DNA of 64,000 nucleotides from Anarhynchus alexandrinus (GCA_008711295.1 VUYV01000015.1:3733715-3797714); one strand, 5' to 3'; shown: positions 23,571 through 36,101, counted from the stretch's first letter. The notes: generated by a model not told the origin, from the letters alone. A program made the numbers and translations.

Positions 23571-26233
23571 CCATCCTCAGTACATTCAGCAGAATGGTTG
23601 TTTAAGCACTCCTTGAAGAAATATCTTAAATGCCTTTAGTTTACTAAAAAATTTTGAGATCATTCCAACAAACAAATTGATTTGTATGGCAAGAAATTAA
23701 TTTCCAGTTCAGCATTACAGCACAATCATAGATTCACAACCCTAAGTAATTACACAAAGCTTATTCTCTTCAGGAAATTAATGTATGACTCCTAACTGTC
23801 TAACAAGGAAAGCAGTTTCTATGTGAACACTGATTCTTACTTGCTTGGGAACTCAGAGGCACCTTCAATAGAGCCCAGCTGTCTCAAATTCAAGAACAGA
23901 GATTTGTTTTTTCTTGTTTTCCCGGCCGCAGTAAAATACAAATTTGGCAGAAATAATAAGATCCAATTGCTCATAAGTAAACGGCAGCTTAAACAAAGAC
24001 AGTTGGGCAGTAATTTTTTCTGTGTTTTCAGTTGTTTCCGTTTCAAGCTTTGTCATTGACTTTATCAGTACATGTTCTGTGTTGGCTAAGATTTTGGTTA
24101 GGCGTGCCAAGAAAAGTAATTTAGAATTTTGCAATCTAAGCAGTTCACAGCACTCTGTTACCTGCACCATTTTCCAAGTAGTTTCTTATGTCCTTATTCA
24201 GGAATAAGGAACCTGTATTCTGCACTCGTGCTGAATATTTCTTTCCTGAATACTGTGAGGAAAGGTTTTTTAATATTGATATAGAGTAAAAGGTGAAAAG
24301 AGAAGACCAAGAATACCTGAAAAAAAACTGGAACTTGTAAGGCAAGATTTATTCCTGACACTGGGTTTTGACCAGAACACCCTGTACCTACAACTTTGTA
24401 AGAGCTCTGAATTCTGTAATAATGTAATTAATTGAAAAGTCCTAGTGAGTTCAGCAGGCCAGGCCCTTGAGGTAGATGAGTTTGGTGGGAAGGATGCCAC
24501 ATAAAGGCCACTCTAGTCACCAACAAATCCTTATCTGCAGCTGAATATAATCTTTGTGAATGATGAGGGCATACATCGTACAGTAACAAGGGGTGGGACT
24601 CACCTCTACTTTTATCTGTCTTGAAGTTAAGTGTCTAATTTAAGCTATTCCCTTAGACTCTCCATAGTTAATGGAGAGATATAGCGAAGATGAATCGCTT
24701 TCTGTAGATGTCCCTCTTAAATACCCATCATAAAATGGGATGAATTTCCCTCCAGAGGCACTAATCTCCCACAGTTGGCTTTAGAGGGAGCCTGGTTGTC
24801 TAGCTCAGACTAAACATCTAATCTGTCCTGGGATGCTATTGTACCTTTCTGTGAGACAATTAGCTATCAAATCGAAAGAAACTACCATTGCGTTCAGATA
24901 AGAAAAAAACACTCCAGGTCTGAAAAACAAATTCCAGGATTGTTCTGTAATTTTGGCCTGAAAATAGATTTGTTGATTGCCTTCTCTTTGCTTCTCTTTT
25001 GCTTTCAATGATAAAAATGTTTTAAGGAAATTAAAATGTAGTGTGAATATCCACTGAGAGCAACCCCATGAGAGCTCCAAAGCCAGATTTTTGAGCACCT
25101 TGAAATTGCCCTTTCCTTCTCCTGTATTGTTGCATTACTTATCCTGTGTTGGCTTCATGCTGTTCTGCACAAATCAAAGAAACATCTTTAACAATCAGCC
25201 AGGAAACCTGTTTTCCTATCAATCTGTCTGGTTTCTTGCCTTGCCAAGAGGAGAATGCAAATTATTTTGTGCATAGAGATGTGAAAGCAATGTGGTTCAG
25301 AACTCTTCTGCAGGTTATCTTTCTCTTCAACGTAATAGGCAGCTAAAACTCCTTTCCAAATCCAATATCATTAAAAAATCTTCCACTAAAATCTTCCTTT
25401 GAAATCAATGATCTCTCAAAGTAATCAAAGAAACAGGAGGTGACATATTGCTTAAATCTATTCCTGGTGCTGTCGGGGTTAGGAATCAAGGCTTCCTCAG
25501 CTGAGGGAAAGAATGGAACAGACTTAAACCGGCTTACAGAAATGCTGTGGCCTAACCACCTAATTAAAGAGGTTATACAAATTGGGCACAAGTTTCTACT
25601 TGAAAAGGATCTTAAAAGAATAACTAATACTGCTGTATCATTCTCTTGCTGTGAATTTTACAATCAGGTGAGAAAAATATAGTGGATGTTAATTCTGACT
25701 GCCATGTTTGCTGGAGATTCAAATGGAAATATGTGCTAAACTGGAGTGATTCAGGCTCATTTTAAAGGGATTAAATTGATCTCCATTTCTGAAATGAGAG
25801 ATGATACCCCTGCCCACACCTTTCAAGTGTGTCAAAGGAGACTAAGGATTTGGCTAGGAATAACTTACTGAGCTTGTGTGGACTTCCCCCAAACAGTTTT
25901 AGTAATGGAAACGACAGCCAGAAAACACTACTAGACCTAAATCCTTTTGAAGTCTGGCAGCAACATGTCCATCCTAATGATCTCACTTTCTTCACTTTCC
26001 CTAACCTTTCTGGAGTGCTGTCATTGCTAATTGTGTGAAATACATATAAATTCTGACATCTCTGAGAAATTCATATGCCATTTGTTTGTGGGTAATATTA
26101 AGTGCTCATATTAAATTATACTGATTTAGTGTTGAAGGAAGGTTGTTGAAGGAAATATTGCAACCTACCTTTAGCCCAGAAAAAGGCCACAGATGCTGTA
26201 AGGACCTGACAGTACAGGATCTCAGTCCTCGTC
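23571..26233. other. Noncoding stretch between the old CR1 and the second unclassified repeat
   Basis: Several open frames up to 101 codons (for example minus strand 23865-24170) overlap each other on both strands and look like chance. Around 24610-24830 there are motifs such as TTGAAGTTAAGTGTCTAATT reminiscent of decayed amniote DNA-transposon relics, but not strongly enough to annotate. No gene was recognised. Confidence 0.5.
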
Positions 26234-26660
26234 CGTGTTTGTACTGACCTGAGATGTTCTTAGCTTGCTTTAACTCTGATAGTATCTGCCTCTGGGTGAA
26301 GTGGCTATTATCCGGACTGTTTTAACTTTGTGAGTTCCATATGCAGTAAAAGTCTAATAAACCTCTATAGTCACTAAGTTACAAATGATAACTCTTTGTG
26401 CTAATGGGCTGGGGGAGATTCGTGTACAGCATTCAAATATTAGCTGGATACAGATGAAAATAAAGTAGATTGTGTGGGGGAAAATTTATAGAAATATGTT
26501 TGTGTCAAGTGCATCCAAGCAGAATGAAGACCAGAGTGGAGGAAACATCCACCATCAGCAGCATGTTCCTCTCAGTGGAAGACTCAGGACCTGGAGGACT
26601 CATTGTAAGCCCTCTCCTCCTCACCAGCCCTTCTCCTTGGAGAAAACTGATGTTGATGAC
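26234..26660 (+). repeat. Unclassified dispersed repeat, copy 2
   Basis: This is the partner of 22548-22970 on the same strand, about 3.7 kb apart start to start. It contains GTCTAATAAACCTCTATAGT, an AATAAA-type polyadenylation signal of the kind found in the R region of LTRs. Its last part is GC-richer (26520-26660) and carries overlapping open frames of 73-82 codons (26470-26720) without a recognisable family. Confidence 0.55.
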
Positions 26661-28760
26661 TTCAGGACACAGAGCAACATGGAAAGGTTAAGCATAAGAC
26701 CAGAGAAAAGGGCAAGATAAAGGACTGTTTCAAACTTTAATTAACAAAAAAACCCAACAAAACAACAACAAAAAAAAACCCTCAAACCTCCGAATCACTT
26801 TCAAGTGCTTTTTGCTAAAATTCACTTGAATTTTTTTTTTTTTTTAAATTTGGGAAATGGAAAGCACAAGCTGTAATTCACAGGCTTTATACCTCCATGC
26901 AGGTTCATGAACTGGTGACATCACTTATTCCATTTCTTCTCCATCACATCTCAGCTGGATGTTTTCCATACTGTTTTTGTGGTATCACAAAAGGAGAAGA
27001 ATTAGACATACGTAATGGTAAATATACATAGTCAAAAAGCAAAAAGGGAAAATGGATTCCCAAGATATACAAATTCCTCTCAGGCAATACAGCTATAATT
27101 TCTGGTTGTTTTGGTTTTTTTTTTTTTTACTTTTATTATTGTTATCTAAAACTGAAAATTCCATTTTCTCTAGCGATTTCCTCTATCCACTGTACCCTAT
27201 AAGTTTATTGTATTCACCATCACCCTACCACATCCACTTTTATGGAAACAATGGGATTTCTTCAGTTTGATCTTACTGAGACTTCCACAATATGACAGAT
27301 CTCTCCATAATTAAATATTTTCTGATGTCCAGTGTACAATTTCTCTGCTTAATTTCCTCCTGTTAATTGTGAGTCAGTCCCTTTGGAATAATCTAAATAA
27401 AGCTTGTCTTTTTCTGTTCTTTACTTCCTTGAATGAATCACAAACAATGATCTTATCTTCTGAAACCTGTCATTTGGTCAATATATATTTAGTTTTTAGG
27501 TTACACAGCAGAAGCCCTTGTGGATACAGGGTTGATCATCTGAGGGTTATCCTCTATTTGTTCTTTTTAGTGAGTAGCGGTGCAGAAATGCATTCCGGAT
27601 TTGATCAAAGGTATCTAGTATCTTACTCTGTTCAAAGGCTGCTCATTCATATTTTACAGTTTCAAGACCCAGCAATCAATATGAGATGTTAAGATTTTTT
27701 TTTTCTTTCCTTACTTATATTTGCTTGAAGGGAACGTTTATGTTTATAAGCTGTCACCATAGATGAATCTATTTTTTTTTTTATAATTAGGCCAGCAATT
27801 ATCATGATTCAAACCTAAAGCAAAACTTTTTCAAAGTTAGTTAGTTAAATTTGTTACTATACACTATGGAAGATGACTTTAGATACAAACCAGCTATGTG
27901 AAGTATAGCAAGGAAAGACAAAAGCCCTTTCAATACCTGAGCACTTGAAAAATAAATGCAGAGGTAAAAAATTCAGCTACAAATTTCAGGAACATATTCA
28001 GCACTATTCAATGTATCCCCTGACATCTAAAACTCTGAGCTATTTACCATTTCTCATCATATGCATCTGAGCTTTGTCAAAAACTACAGTAATACTTGTT
28101 TTTTTACACCTAGGAAATTCCCATCTCGCAGAATCACAATAGTCCGTCACATAAGTAAATATTAACACAAAGTATTTTAAATATTAAAAAAAAAAGTTTG
28201 TAATCTATCCATCACAACTATGTGTGTTTTCTTTTGTTCATTTTTAGCTTTGCTTTTCCCTGAGACACACACAATTTTTGCTCTAGAGATCTACTGTTCT
28301 ATTTCTTATGATGAGTGCAAAGGGCAGAAATCCTACAGGCACAAGACTCTGAATGCCTTGGGATATTTTTAGGGAGTGTTGAAGGTATAAATCTGAGGTT
28401 CTAATACTGTGCTGCAGCAACTCAGTTGAATCATGTGAGCAGCCTTCCTTTGCTTCTCACCTGCGTCTAAAGTGCATGATGCACACCCTGTATTCAACCT
28501 CTATGTATAAATAATGAAATATTTACCGGACCAGATTGAATACGCAACTGTATTTTCATAGCTCTGGGGCTAGACCACTCAGTGGAGGAGAAGAAGACAC
28601 CATTTGTTGTGCTGAACCAGGAAGAGGAATTAGAATCCAATTTACTTACATCTAAGAGTAGGATCACCAAGGGCTGGACTTCATTTTTCTGACTTACTTC
28701 TGAGTCTATTTGGGAAGACAGCTCTCTTCTTGTCTCCCCCTCCTTCAGAAATAATGACTC
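26661..28760. other. Single-copy AT-rich noncoding sequence
   Basis: Contains an A/C-rich patch (26744-26783), T runs near 26830, 27115 and 27770, and a 107-codon plus-strand frame (27369-27692) that looks like chance. A minus-strand frame at 28494-28862 begins inside the neighbouring CR1 and is discussed under rejected items. Confidence 0.55.
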
Positions 28761-29280
28761 AGGTACTGTGTTCAGCTTTGTAGTCCTCAGCACAGGAAGG
28801 ACATGGACCTGTTGGAGTAGGTCCAGAGGAGGGCCGCAAAGATGATCATAGGGCTGGAGCACCTCTCCTGTGAAGACAGGCTGAGAGAGCTGGGGTTATT
28901 CAGCCTGGAGAAGAGAAGGCTCCAGGGGAGACCTTATAGCAGCCTTCCAGTATCTGAAGGGGGCCTACAAGAAAGCTAAAGAGAGACCTTTTACAAGGGC
29001 ATGTAGTGATAGGATGAGGGGTAGTGGCTTCAAACTGGAAGAGGGGAGATTTAGATTAGATATTAGGAAGAAATGTTTCACTATGATGGTGATGAAACAC
29101 TGGAACAGGTTGCCCAGAGAAGCTGTGGCTGCCCCATCCCTGGAGGTGTTCAAGGCCAGGCTGGATGGGGCTTTGAGCAACCTGGTCTAGTGGGAGGAGT
29201 CCCTGCCCATGGCAGGGAGGTTGGAACTCAATGATCTTTAAGGTCCTTTCCAACCCAAACCATTCTATGATTCTCTGATT
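28761..29280 (+). mobile_element. CR1 LINE, 5'-truncated, 3' end intact
   Basis: The element covers the C-terminal part of CR1 ORF2 and the 3' UTR. Diagnostic pieces are GGACATGGACCTGTTGGAGT, GGGCTGGAGCACCTCTCCTG, GAAGAGGGGAGATTTAGATT and CCCATCCCTGGAGGTGTTCA. The reading frame ends with the usual LDGA..NLV stop near 29190, followed by a UTR ending in ATTCTATGATTCTCTGATT. An extra G in the GGGGA run near 28934 shifts the frame. It points rightwards, towards the oppositely oriented copy starting at 30924. Confidence 0.95.
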
Positions 29281-30923
29281 TCAGGTATGTTGAAGGGACC
29301 ATTTTAATATTTCTGATACTTTAAAAATAAAAATAGTCAACTAAGTTTGAAACAAATTACTGTTTATTTGTGTGGTCTGAAACAGCCGCATTTTATGGAG
29401 GACAAATAAATCCTTGAGACATTTCTTGCTTCTTCCCCCTTCCAAAAACTGCACTCTACGAATATCTTCGTTAAGAAAATCATTATGTTGGTGTAAAATC
29501 TTTCGGGTAGTGCCATGGGACACCTTATGAGGGAAAATATATCTGCATATACAGCTGGATAGTTAATGTTAATAAATGTTTACTGGCACATAAAAATAAA
29601 GTAACATTGATCAGTACAGGGTCTTTTTGGGTTCACTTTTTTTTTTTTTAAACAAAGTTGTTGTACACGTGTGAATGATGTCACTATTGAAGGCAGGGAT
29701 AAGGTTTAACATCTGACTAGTAGTTGCTCAGGTGTTACACTTACAATAGTGATAGCACGCAAAAAAGCAGCTTTATTTTACAAACAGCTTTTGAAGTCCA
29801 GCTTTTAACACGTATCTGTACTGCTGCCATCTACTGAAGAAAGCAGGTCATTCCTGTTCAGGAGCACCCGTAACCTCGCAAGCAAATTACCACCGTTTGT
29901 GCATTTGGATGTATGAAATACAAATCTTATCTCAGATGCAGCATGTGTGACGTTAACTGAGTGTGTGCTGGTAGCCACTCACTTCTTATAAAGCAAGCCT
30001 AGTGAGCACTTTCTTGGAGATACCGTGATGCTGTCACCAAGTGAAGCTCAACAGGTGATAGCCTTGGCATCTGCCTCTGGGAGAATCTGAAATTATAGAA
30101 GTTTATTGCATTGCATTTATCATGTCGTGCTTGTTAGCATGCTGTTTTATAGGCACATTGCTCTGCAGTGTAACCATTTTAGTGTGCAAACTCTATGTTT
30201 TTAGTTTAATTTGCAACAGATATGATATAAAGATAAACGAGATGGTGTTTCTTACCCACCAACTGGAATTGTCCCCAGCAGTTTGCTAGCCATAAATCAC
30301 AACAGGGATGGAAGACCTTCTGCAACAGACATTAAGAACTCCTTATTTGCAGACAAAAAAGAAGTAAAGAGAAATCACTATATACAATCTCACTCGGTTC
30401 TATGTATTACGGATTACAGCTATGCAAAGATTTCATATTGCAGCAAATTAATATGGAGACAAAAACACGTTCAGTGAACAGTGTACGTGTCTGCATTATG
30501 TCTCTTAAAAGTGCATGTGTGGTTTGTAATCATGATTTATTGATGTGGTTTGACCACTACCCAGATCAATTTTAGCTAAATTTTGACACTCAGATGAGAT
30601 ACTTAAGCATTTTCCTTTACTTGGGAGAAAGATAGAAGATACTTCTTAGATACTTTTAGAAGTATCTAATAACAGTAACACAATTTAGAACTTTAACTAG
30701 ACAGACACCAACAGCAACTGTCCTCTTCTCTCAGGTACTTCACTGATGCATCTAAAATTGCAAGAAATTAAAATGTCTATGAGACCACCAGGTGACACAG
30801 AAGAAGATAATTGGGAAACTTGATAGAAGCTAGGAGAACTACAGCCGTAGGTGTGCCATGTTTCTCCTTGCCAACATGTAACTTTTCACCTCTGTATGAA
30901 AGATGCTATTTTCTTGGACTGCC
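29281..30923. other. Spacer between two tail-to-tail CR1 elements
   Basis: AT-rich single-copy sequence with a T run near 29638-29650. Open frames do not exceed 64 codons. No gene was recognised. Confidence 0.6.
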
Positions 30924-32096
30924 AATCACAGAATGATTTGGGTTGGAACGGACATTTAAAGGTCGTCTAGTCCAATCCCCCTGCAATGAGCAGGGACATC
31001 TCCAACTAGACCAGGTTGCTCAGAGTCCCATCCAACCTGACCTTGAATGTTTCAAGGGATGGGGCATCTACCACCTCTCTGGGCAACCTGGGCCAGTGTT
31101 TCACCACCCACGTCGTAAAAAAATTCTTTCTTATATCTAGTCTAAATCTACCCTCTTCCAGTTTAAAACAATTACCCCTTGCTCTATCACAACAGACCCT
31201 GCTAAAAAGTTTGTCTCCATCTTTCCTGTAAGCCCCCTTTAGGTACTCAAAGGCCACAATAAGGTCTCCCCAGAGCCTTCTCCTCTCCAGGCTGAATAAT
31301 CCTAACTCTTGCAGCCTGTCCTCATAGGAGAGGTGCTCCAGCCCTCTGACCATTTCTGTGGCCCTCCTCTGGACCCGCTCCAACAGGTCCATGTCTTTCC
31401 TGTGCTGAGGGCTCCAGAGCTGGATGCAGTACTCCAGGTGGGGTTTCACCACAGCAGAGTAGAGGGGCAGAATCACCTCCCTCCACCCTCAGTCACACTT
31501 CTTTTGGTGTAGCCCAGTATATGGTTGTCTTCCTGGGCTGACACATTACCAGGTCATATTGCGTTTCTCATCAACCAACCATCATCCTTCTCAGCAGGGC
31601 TTCTCTCAATCCTGTGATCCCTCAGCCTGTATTGATACCAGGGATTACCCTGACTCAGGTGCAGGACCTTGCACTTGGCCTTGTTGAACCTCATGATGTT
31701 CATATGGGCCCACTTCTTGAGCTTGTTCAGGTCCTTCTTGTTGGCATCCCATCCTTCAGCCGTGTCAACCACACCACTCAGCTTTGTGTCACCTGCAAAC
31801 TTACAGAAGGTACACTCAATCCCCACTGTCTATGTCGTTGCTGAAGATATTAAACAGTACTGGTGCCAGTACAGGCCCCTGAGGGACACCATTCGTCACC
31901 AGTCTCCATCTGGATATTGAGCTGTTGCCCCTTACCCTCTGCATGTGACCATCCAACCAGTTCCTCATCCACCAAACAGTCCACCTATCAAATCCATATC
32001 TCTCCAGTTTAGAGAGAAGGATGTTGTGAGGGACCATGTCAAAGGCCTTACAGAAATCCAGATAGATGACATCCGTAGCTCTTCCCTTGTCAGTCC
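30924..32096 (-). mobile_element. CR1 LINE, longest copy in the window
   Basis: Running right to left, this copy covers the later reverse-transcriptase motifs, the ORF2 C-terminal region and the 3' UTR. The 3' end at about 30924 carries AATCACAGAATGATTTGGG, the reverse complement of the CR1 tail. The 5' truncation is near 32096, after the conserved CAAAGGCCTTACAGAAATCC (reverse strand). At about 1.17 kb it is far shorter than a full CR1 (about 4.5 kb). Confidence 0.95.
31006..32037 (-). pseudogene. CR1 ORF2 remnant (reverse transcriptase, C-terminal part)
   Basis: ORF2 of CR1 encodes an N-terminal endonuclease and a reverse transcriptase that copy the element into new sites by target-primed reverse transcription. 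Only the later RT motifs and the C-terminal region survive here, in three frames. The first (32037-31816) has [17 protein letters not shown]. The second (31826-31554) has KFAGDTKLSGVVD. The third (31476-31006) has [19 protein letters not shown] and [20 protein letters not shown], and ends in [10 protein letters not shown]. The frame changes between the first two at an expanded run of four Gs (minus strand; 31821-31824). In the catalytic [FY]ADD box the first aspartate is glycine (codon at 31791-31793, GAT to GGT). The copy is therefore inactive through truncation, frameshifts and loss of a catalytic residue. Confidence 0.9.
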
Positions 32097-32553
32097 TTTC
32101 TGTTTCAAATGAGTTCTTCAGAGAAAGTGCTATTTCTTATTGCAAACAGTCAAGGATTATGCCCAAGGGAATGTAGGCCCTACTTTGATTTTGTACCTTT
32201 TTCTCACATTGTGTATCATTGTGAGAATTACTTTAGTTCTAAACAGAACTTTTGTGCGTGTTGAAAAAGGGTATTTATATGACACGAACAGAAACAATAT
32301 TTTTCAGTTAATGGACAGTAATGGATATTCATCTTAATTTATTGATAAATTTCATATATAGAATAATATAATTTTTTAATTGAAATTGCCCCATAATTAT
32401 CTTTTTAAGTTAGATTTTATATAAAGATAAATCCTTATAACATCGTAAGTGCATTGTGATAGAGAACATATTTTACTTGCAGGTTAAATGTTTAATCTTT
32501 TAAGAATTTTCAAGACATAATTGTTGAATGATGTTCTTAATGCATTTAATACT

Positions 32554-32595
32554 GTTGTTGTTATTGTTTTTGTTGTTATTGTTGTTGTTGTTGTT
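32554..32595. repeat. (GTT)n microsatellite
   Basis: Imperfect GTT trinucleotide repeat with GTTATT and GTTTTT interruptions. Confidence 0.9.
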
Positions 32596-32904
32596 ACTAT
32601 TCTGAGAAGTAGCTGAAATATTGTTCTTTATTTCCCACAAGTATTTCAGACTTTGACTTTTCCCCACTTCAAATAGGACAAGAAAGGTCTGATGAGTAAA
32701 TCAAAATGATCATCAACTCAGATCAATCAATGTGTTTATTTTGCACCTGTTTCCTTTCCCTAACTTAAAGTTAAATTCTCTCTTAAGGCTAGACCTTAAA
32801 AATAAAAAAAATATATTTTTTAAAACAGATCATTTCTTCCCCTCATAATCAGTTGGAAAGCAGCTTTCCAAAAGCCTTCACATTAAAGATTTAAAAGAGA
32901 ACCT

Positions 32905-32942
32905 AAAAAAAAAAAAAANAAAAAAAAAAAGGAAAAAAAAAA
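32905..32942. repeat. Poly-A tract with an ambiguous base
   Basis: A run of As containing an N at 32919 and two Gs near 32931. The N probably marks unresolved homopolymer length rather than biology. Confidence 0.8.
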
Positions 32943-33461
32943 GATCAGCAGCAATATTTTTCAATGGAGTATGAGCAAGTGGGACAGGAAAGGAAAAAAA
33001 GAGCATGAAAAAAGCATTTTGAATTAAAAAAGAAAATGGTTAGAAAATAGTATGGCAACTATGAATAAATCTGTGAAGCTCAACAAATCTTAATTGGCTT
33101 TGCTTTCTTTTTCCCCCATAAACCCAATGACACTGGGCAACATAGGTCATTTTGTCCAAATCAGGGCTTCTCTGGCACCTGCTACTTATATATTAGCATT
33201 GATGATTTATTTTCTTACTTCAAATATTAAACACCCCCCTGGTGAATGTGAAAAGTTGTAGCACGAATCAGTTAGAGGTAAGAATAAACCAGCTCATTTG
33301 CAATACCTATGGTGAACGATACAAACAAACCAAATTCAGAGAGTCAGCAGTCTACCCCCAGAGTCTAAGAACATCATCAAATGCTAATTGTTATTAGTAA
33401 GAGTGCAAGAGGTTTTTACACAACCAAAAAATAGTTGCCCTAGAGGATATATAATTTTACT

Positions 33462-33890
33462 GCTGGAGCACCTCTTCTATGAAGACAGGCTGAGAGAGTT
33501 GGGGTTGTTCAGCTTAGGGAAGAGAAGGCTCCAGGGAGACCTATTAGCCCCTTCCAGTGCTTAAAGAGGGCCTACAAGAAAGATGGGGAGGGACTCTTTA
33601 ACAGGGAGTGTAGTGATAGGAAGAAGGGTAACGGTTTTAAACTGAAAGAGGGTAGATTTAGATTAGATACTAGGAAGAAATTCTTTATTGTGAGGGTGGT
33701 GAGGCACTGGAACAGGTTGCCGAGAGAAGTTGTGGATGCCCCATCCCTGGAAGTGTTCAAGGCCATGTTGGGTGGGAGGTGGTCTGGTGGAAGACGTCCC
33801 TGCCCGTGGCTGGAGGGTCAGAACTAGATGATCTTCAAGGTCCCTTCCAACCCAAACCATTCTACGATTCTGTGATTCTATGATTCTATG
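33462..33890 (+). mobile_element. CR1 LINE, 5'-truncated, clear octamer tail
   Basis: Begins at GCTGGAGCACCTCTTCTATG, the ORF2 C-terminal region, and ends in four octamer-like units (ATTCTACG, ATTCTGTG, ATTCTATG, ATTCTATG). The end of the reading frame is damaged: the usual CTTGGACAACCTGGTCTAGT segment is partly deleted near 33765-33785. It has other indels relative to the copy at 28761, including loss of a base in GACCTATTAG. Confidence 0.94.
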
Positions 33891-35650
33891 CTTTTGGACC
33901 AACTTCTAGATTGCATATATTCTTGATTATTGGAACTGAATAAACTGTATGTCCATGTGTACTGATTTTCTAATTCCAGTCCAATCCTCCTTACTTCAGA
34001 CAGCACAAGGCATAGACAAATTTATAAAAATGGCAAAAACCTGCTGGCTGTCCTATGGCTGATTCCAAGAATGCTTTCCTCTTTGGTCAGCACATGCAGC
34101 ATCTCAGGATTTTTCATTTCTCCAAAAGGCTCGTACTCTGGTTCTGACATCTGTTTTTAGAGTATTGAAAGAAATTTCTTTTATAGAAGTCTGGTTGTCT
34201 TCTATTCAGTACATCTTCTGTTTCCCCAAATTGTTTGTCTAGAAAGTACTGCTTGATTACAAGTTCATTAATGTTAGCTAATACACAATATCTCAAACTC
34301 TACCCCATAAGATTAAACTGTGGCTTACAAAAAAAGTTGAAACATGCCTTGTTAACACAGGTCTTAGCTGAATTGGAAATGTCTGGAGCAGGGAAGGGTA
34401 ACAGGCAAGACTAGGGAAAAATACGAGTCCTTACAGTGGGTTGGCCAGAAAAAGCAACATAAATCAATTCACACTTGTAGAAATACAAGCCACTTCTTCC
34501 ACTGGGTAGATCGACTCTCCTGGGGAATTTTGGTCTAAGTAGGAGAACTTACAGCTTAAAAAGTATAAATTATCCTGCAGTGATTTTTATTTGTTAACAT
34601 TTTTGGAATCCTGCTTCCAGATGAAAAAAAAAAAAAAAANGACACAACATGATTTGGTAAAGAAGATGAAAAAAAATTAAAAGATGAAAGAAAGATGAGA
34701 AAAAATATTAGTGATAGATGAGTAGCCATAGACAACGCTATTTGCCCTTTCTGTCCTTTTATCCTTACAGTTTTAAAACACTGTATCAGTACATACATCC
34801 ATAAATATGTAAAAAGTAAATGCATATGTAACCAACAAGAAAAAAAGAAAATTGCCAAAGATTCAGAGAAGAACTAGGTCTTAGAAGGATCCATTGTATT
34901 TTGCCTGAAACACATTAAAACACCTTCATGACAAATTATAAACTACTAGAAAAAACCTAAATGATCTACTGTACTTTTCATCAGGTTTTATGCTGTGAAA
35001 TCAACAGAGAGGGAGAATTTTTCACCAAGCAGGTAACGCAAAAAGGGACAAATCCTGATATGGTTTTCTCAGCATAACCATTTAAAGAGCAGCAATAATT
35101 TATATGTACAGTATTTGATGTACCATTTTTTGGTCTCCACATGCTCACTTTAGAATTCAGCCAGGAGAGAGAAAAAAGTCCTTGAAACACAGCTGCATCC
35201 ACCTGGATGCCCTGAAAATGAGACTATGCAAACCAAAATGGGGAAAGAAAAGGAAAACAAAAACCAAAATGAAACTACTAAAGCTGACATGATATAGAAA
35301 AGGTTCTCTACTTGCTTAATTTGACCATTTTAATGGAGCATGTTGTGTTTATGTTCTGGCTGTTTATGTGAGGAACTAATGAAGCTGTTTTTCCCTTTAA
35401 GGGGCCAGAGGGATTTAGGGAGTCATTGCGAGGTTAGCGCTCAGGCTAGTGGTCTGTTCAGCCAGAGAAGATGTCGGGTGATGCCCGTGTCTCGTGCTGT
35501 GCAGCAAGGCTCTGCCCAACTGCATTTCTGAAGGGACGTGTGTGTTTTATGTATGCAACAGCTGTTCCATTACCTCCCTTAAAATGACTTCATAAAGCAG
35601 AGAACCTTTTCCCAATTTATTTTAGTTGCTCTCACTGAACAGCTTATCTG
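33891..35650. other. Single-copy AT-rich noncoding sequence
   Basis: No gene was recognised. An A run ends in an N at 34640. The 100-codon minus-strand frame across it (34556-34858) is hydrophobic and contains the ambiguous codon. Confidence 0.6.
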
Positions 35651-35725
35651 GGGCTTGATCCAAAGCCCATGGAATTTGATGGAGAGACTTTTCATTAACT
35701 TTTTAGAGCAGGCATCAGATTCATT
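35651..35725. repeat. Fold-back repeat relic, same family as 7372-7444
   Basis: The left arm GGGCTTGATCCAAAGCCCAT closely follows the family pattern. The right arm (TTCATTAACTTTTTAGAGCA, then GGCATCAGATTC) is decayed but still roughly complementary through the GACTTTTCATTAACTT segment. It is less certain than the 7372 copy because the right arm has drifted. Confidence 0.5.
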
Positions 35726-36101
35726 AGAGAAAAAGACTTTGGATTATTTCTTGTTCCCTTCGACAAAAGTCTCCATTGTCCTCAGCACTGAGCATACTAT
35801 ATCCTCTATTTGAGATAGAATTAAATATCAGAGGGGAAATTTCCACAGGTTCAGAGATTTTTCTCTGTTCAGGTATATGTTGTGATTCTTATCCAAAGTT
35901 TAGTCCAATACTTTTGTGTGCTGTTTGGGGTTAAAAATCTTGAAACAGTACTTAGCTTTGTAGTAATTTTTTCTGACTTTGTTAATGTTTACATATTCCA
36001 CCTGAGATAGGTTAAACAAATGAGAGAAACAAAGCTTTACTTTTGGAATGGGTAATGAAAAAGATCATTTGGATGCAGTTTCCACAGATTACTTCTTCCA
36101 T
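35726..36101. other. Noncoding spacer left of the LTR
   Basis: AT-rich with nothing recognised. Its last five bases (TCCAT) may be the left half of the LTR target-site duplication. Confidence 0.6.

Larger units (their letters stand above)
32097..33461. other. Single-copy AT-rich noncoding sequence
   Basis: Holds the TTG microsatellite at 32554-32595 and an A-rich tract with an N at 32919. No gene was recognised. Confidence 0.6.

Noticed and set aside
28494..28862. 122-codon minus-strand open frame with a polar and hydrophobic mix
   Set aside because: It starts inside the antisense strand of the CR1 at 28761 and has no recognisable domain. GTAAGT-like sites inside it are expected by chance.
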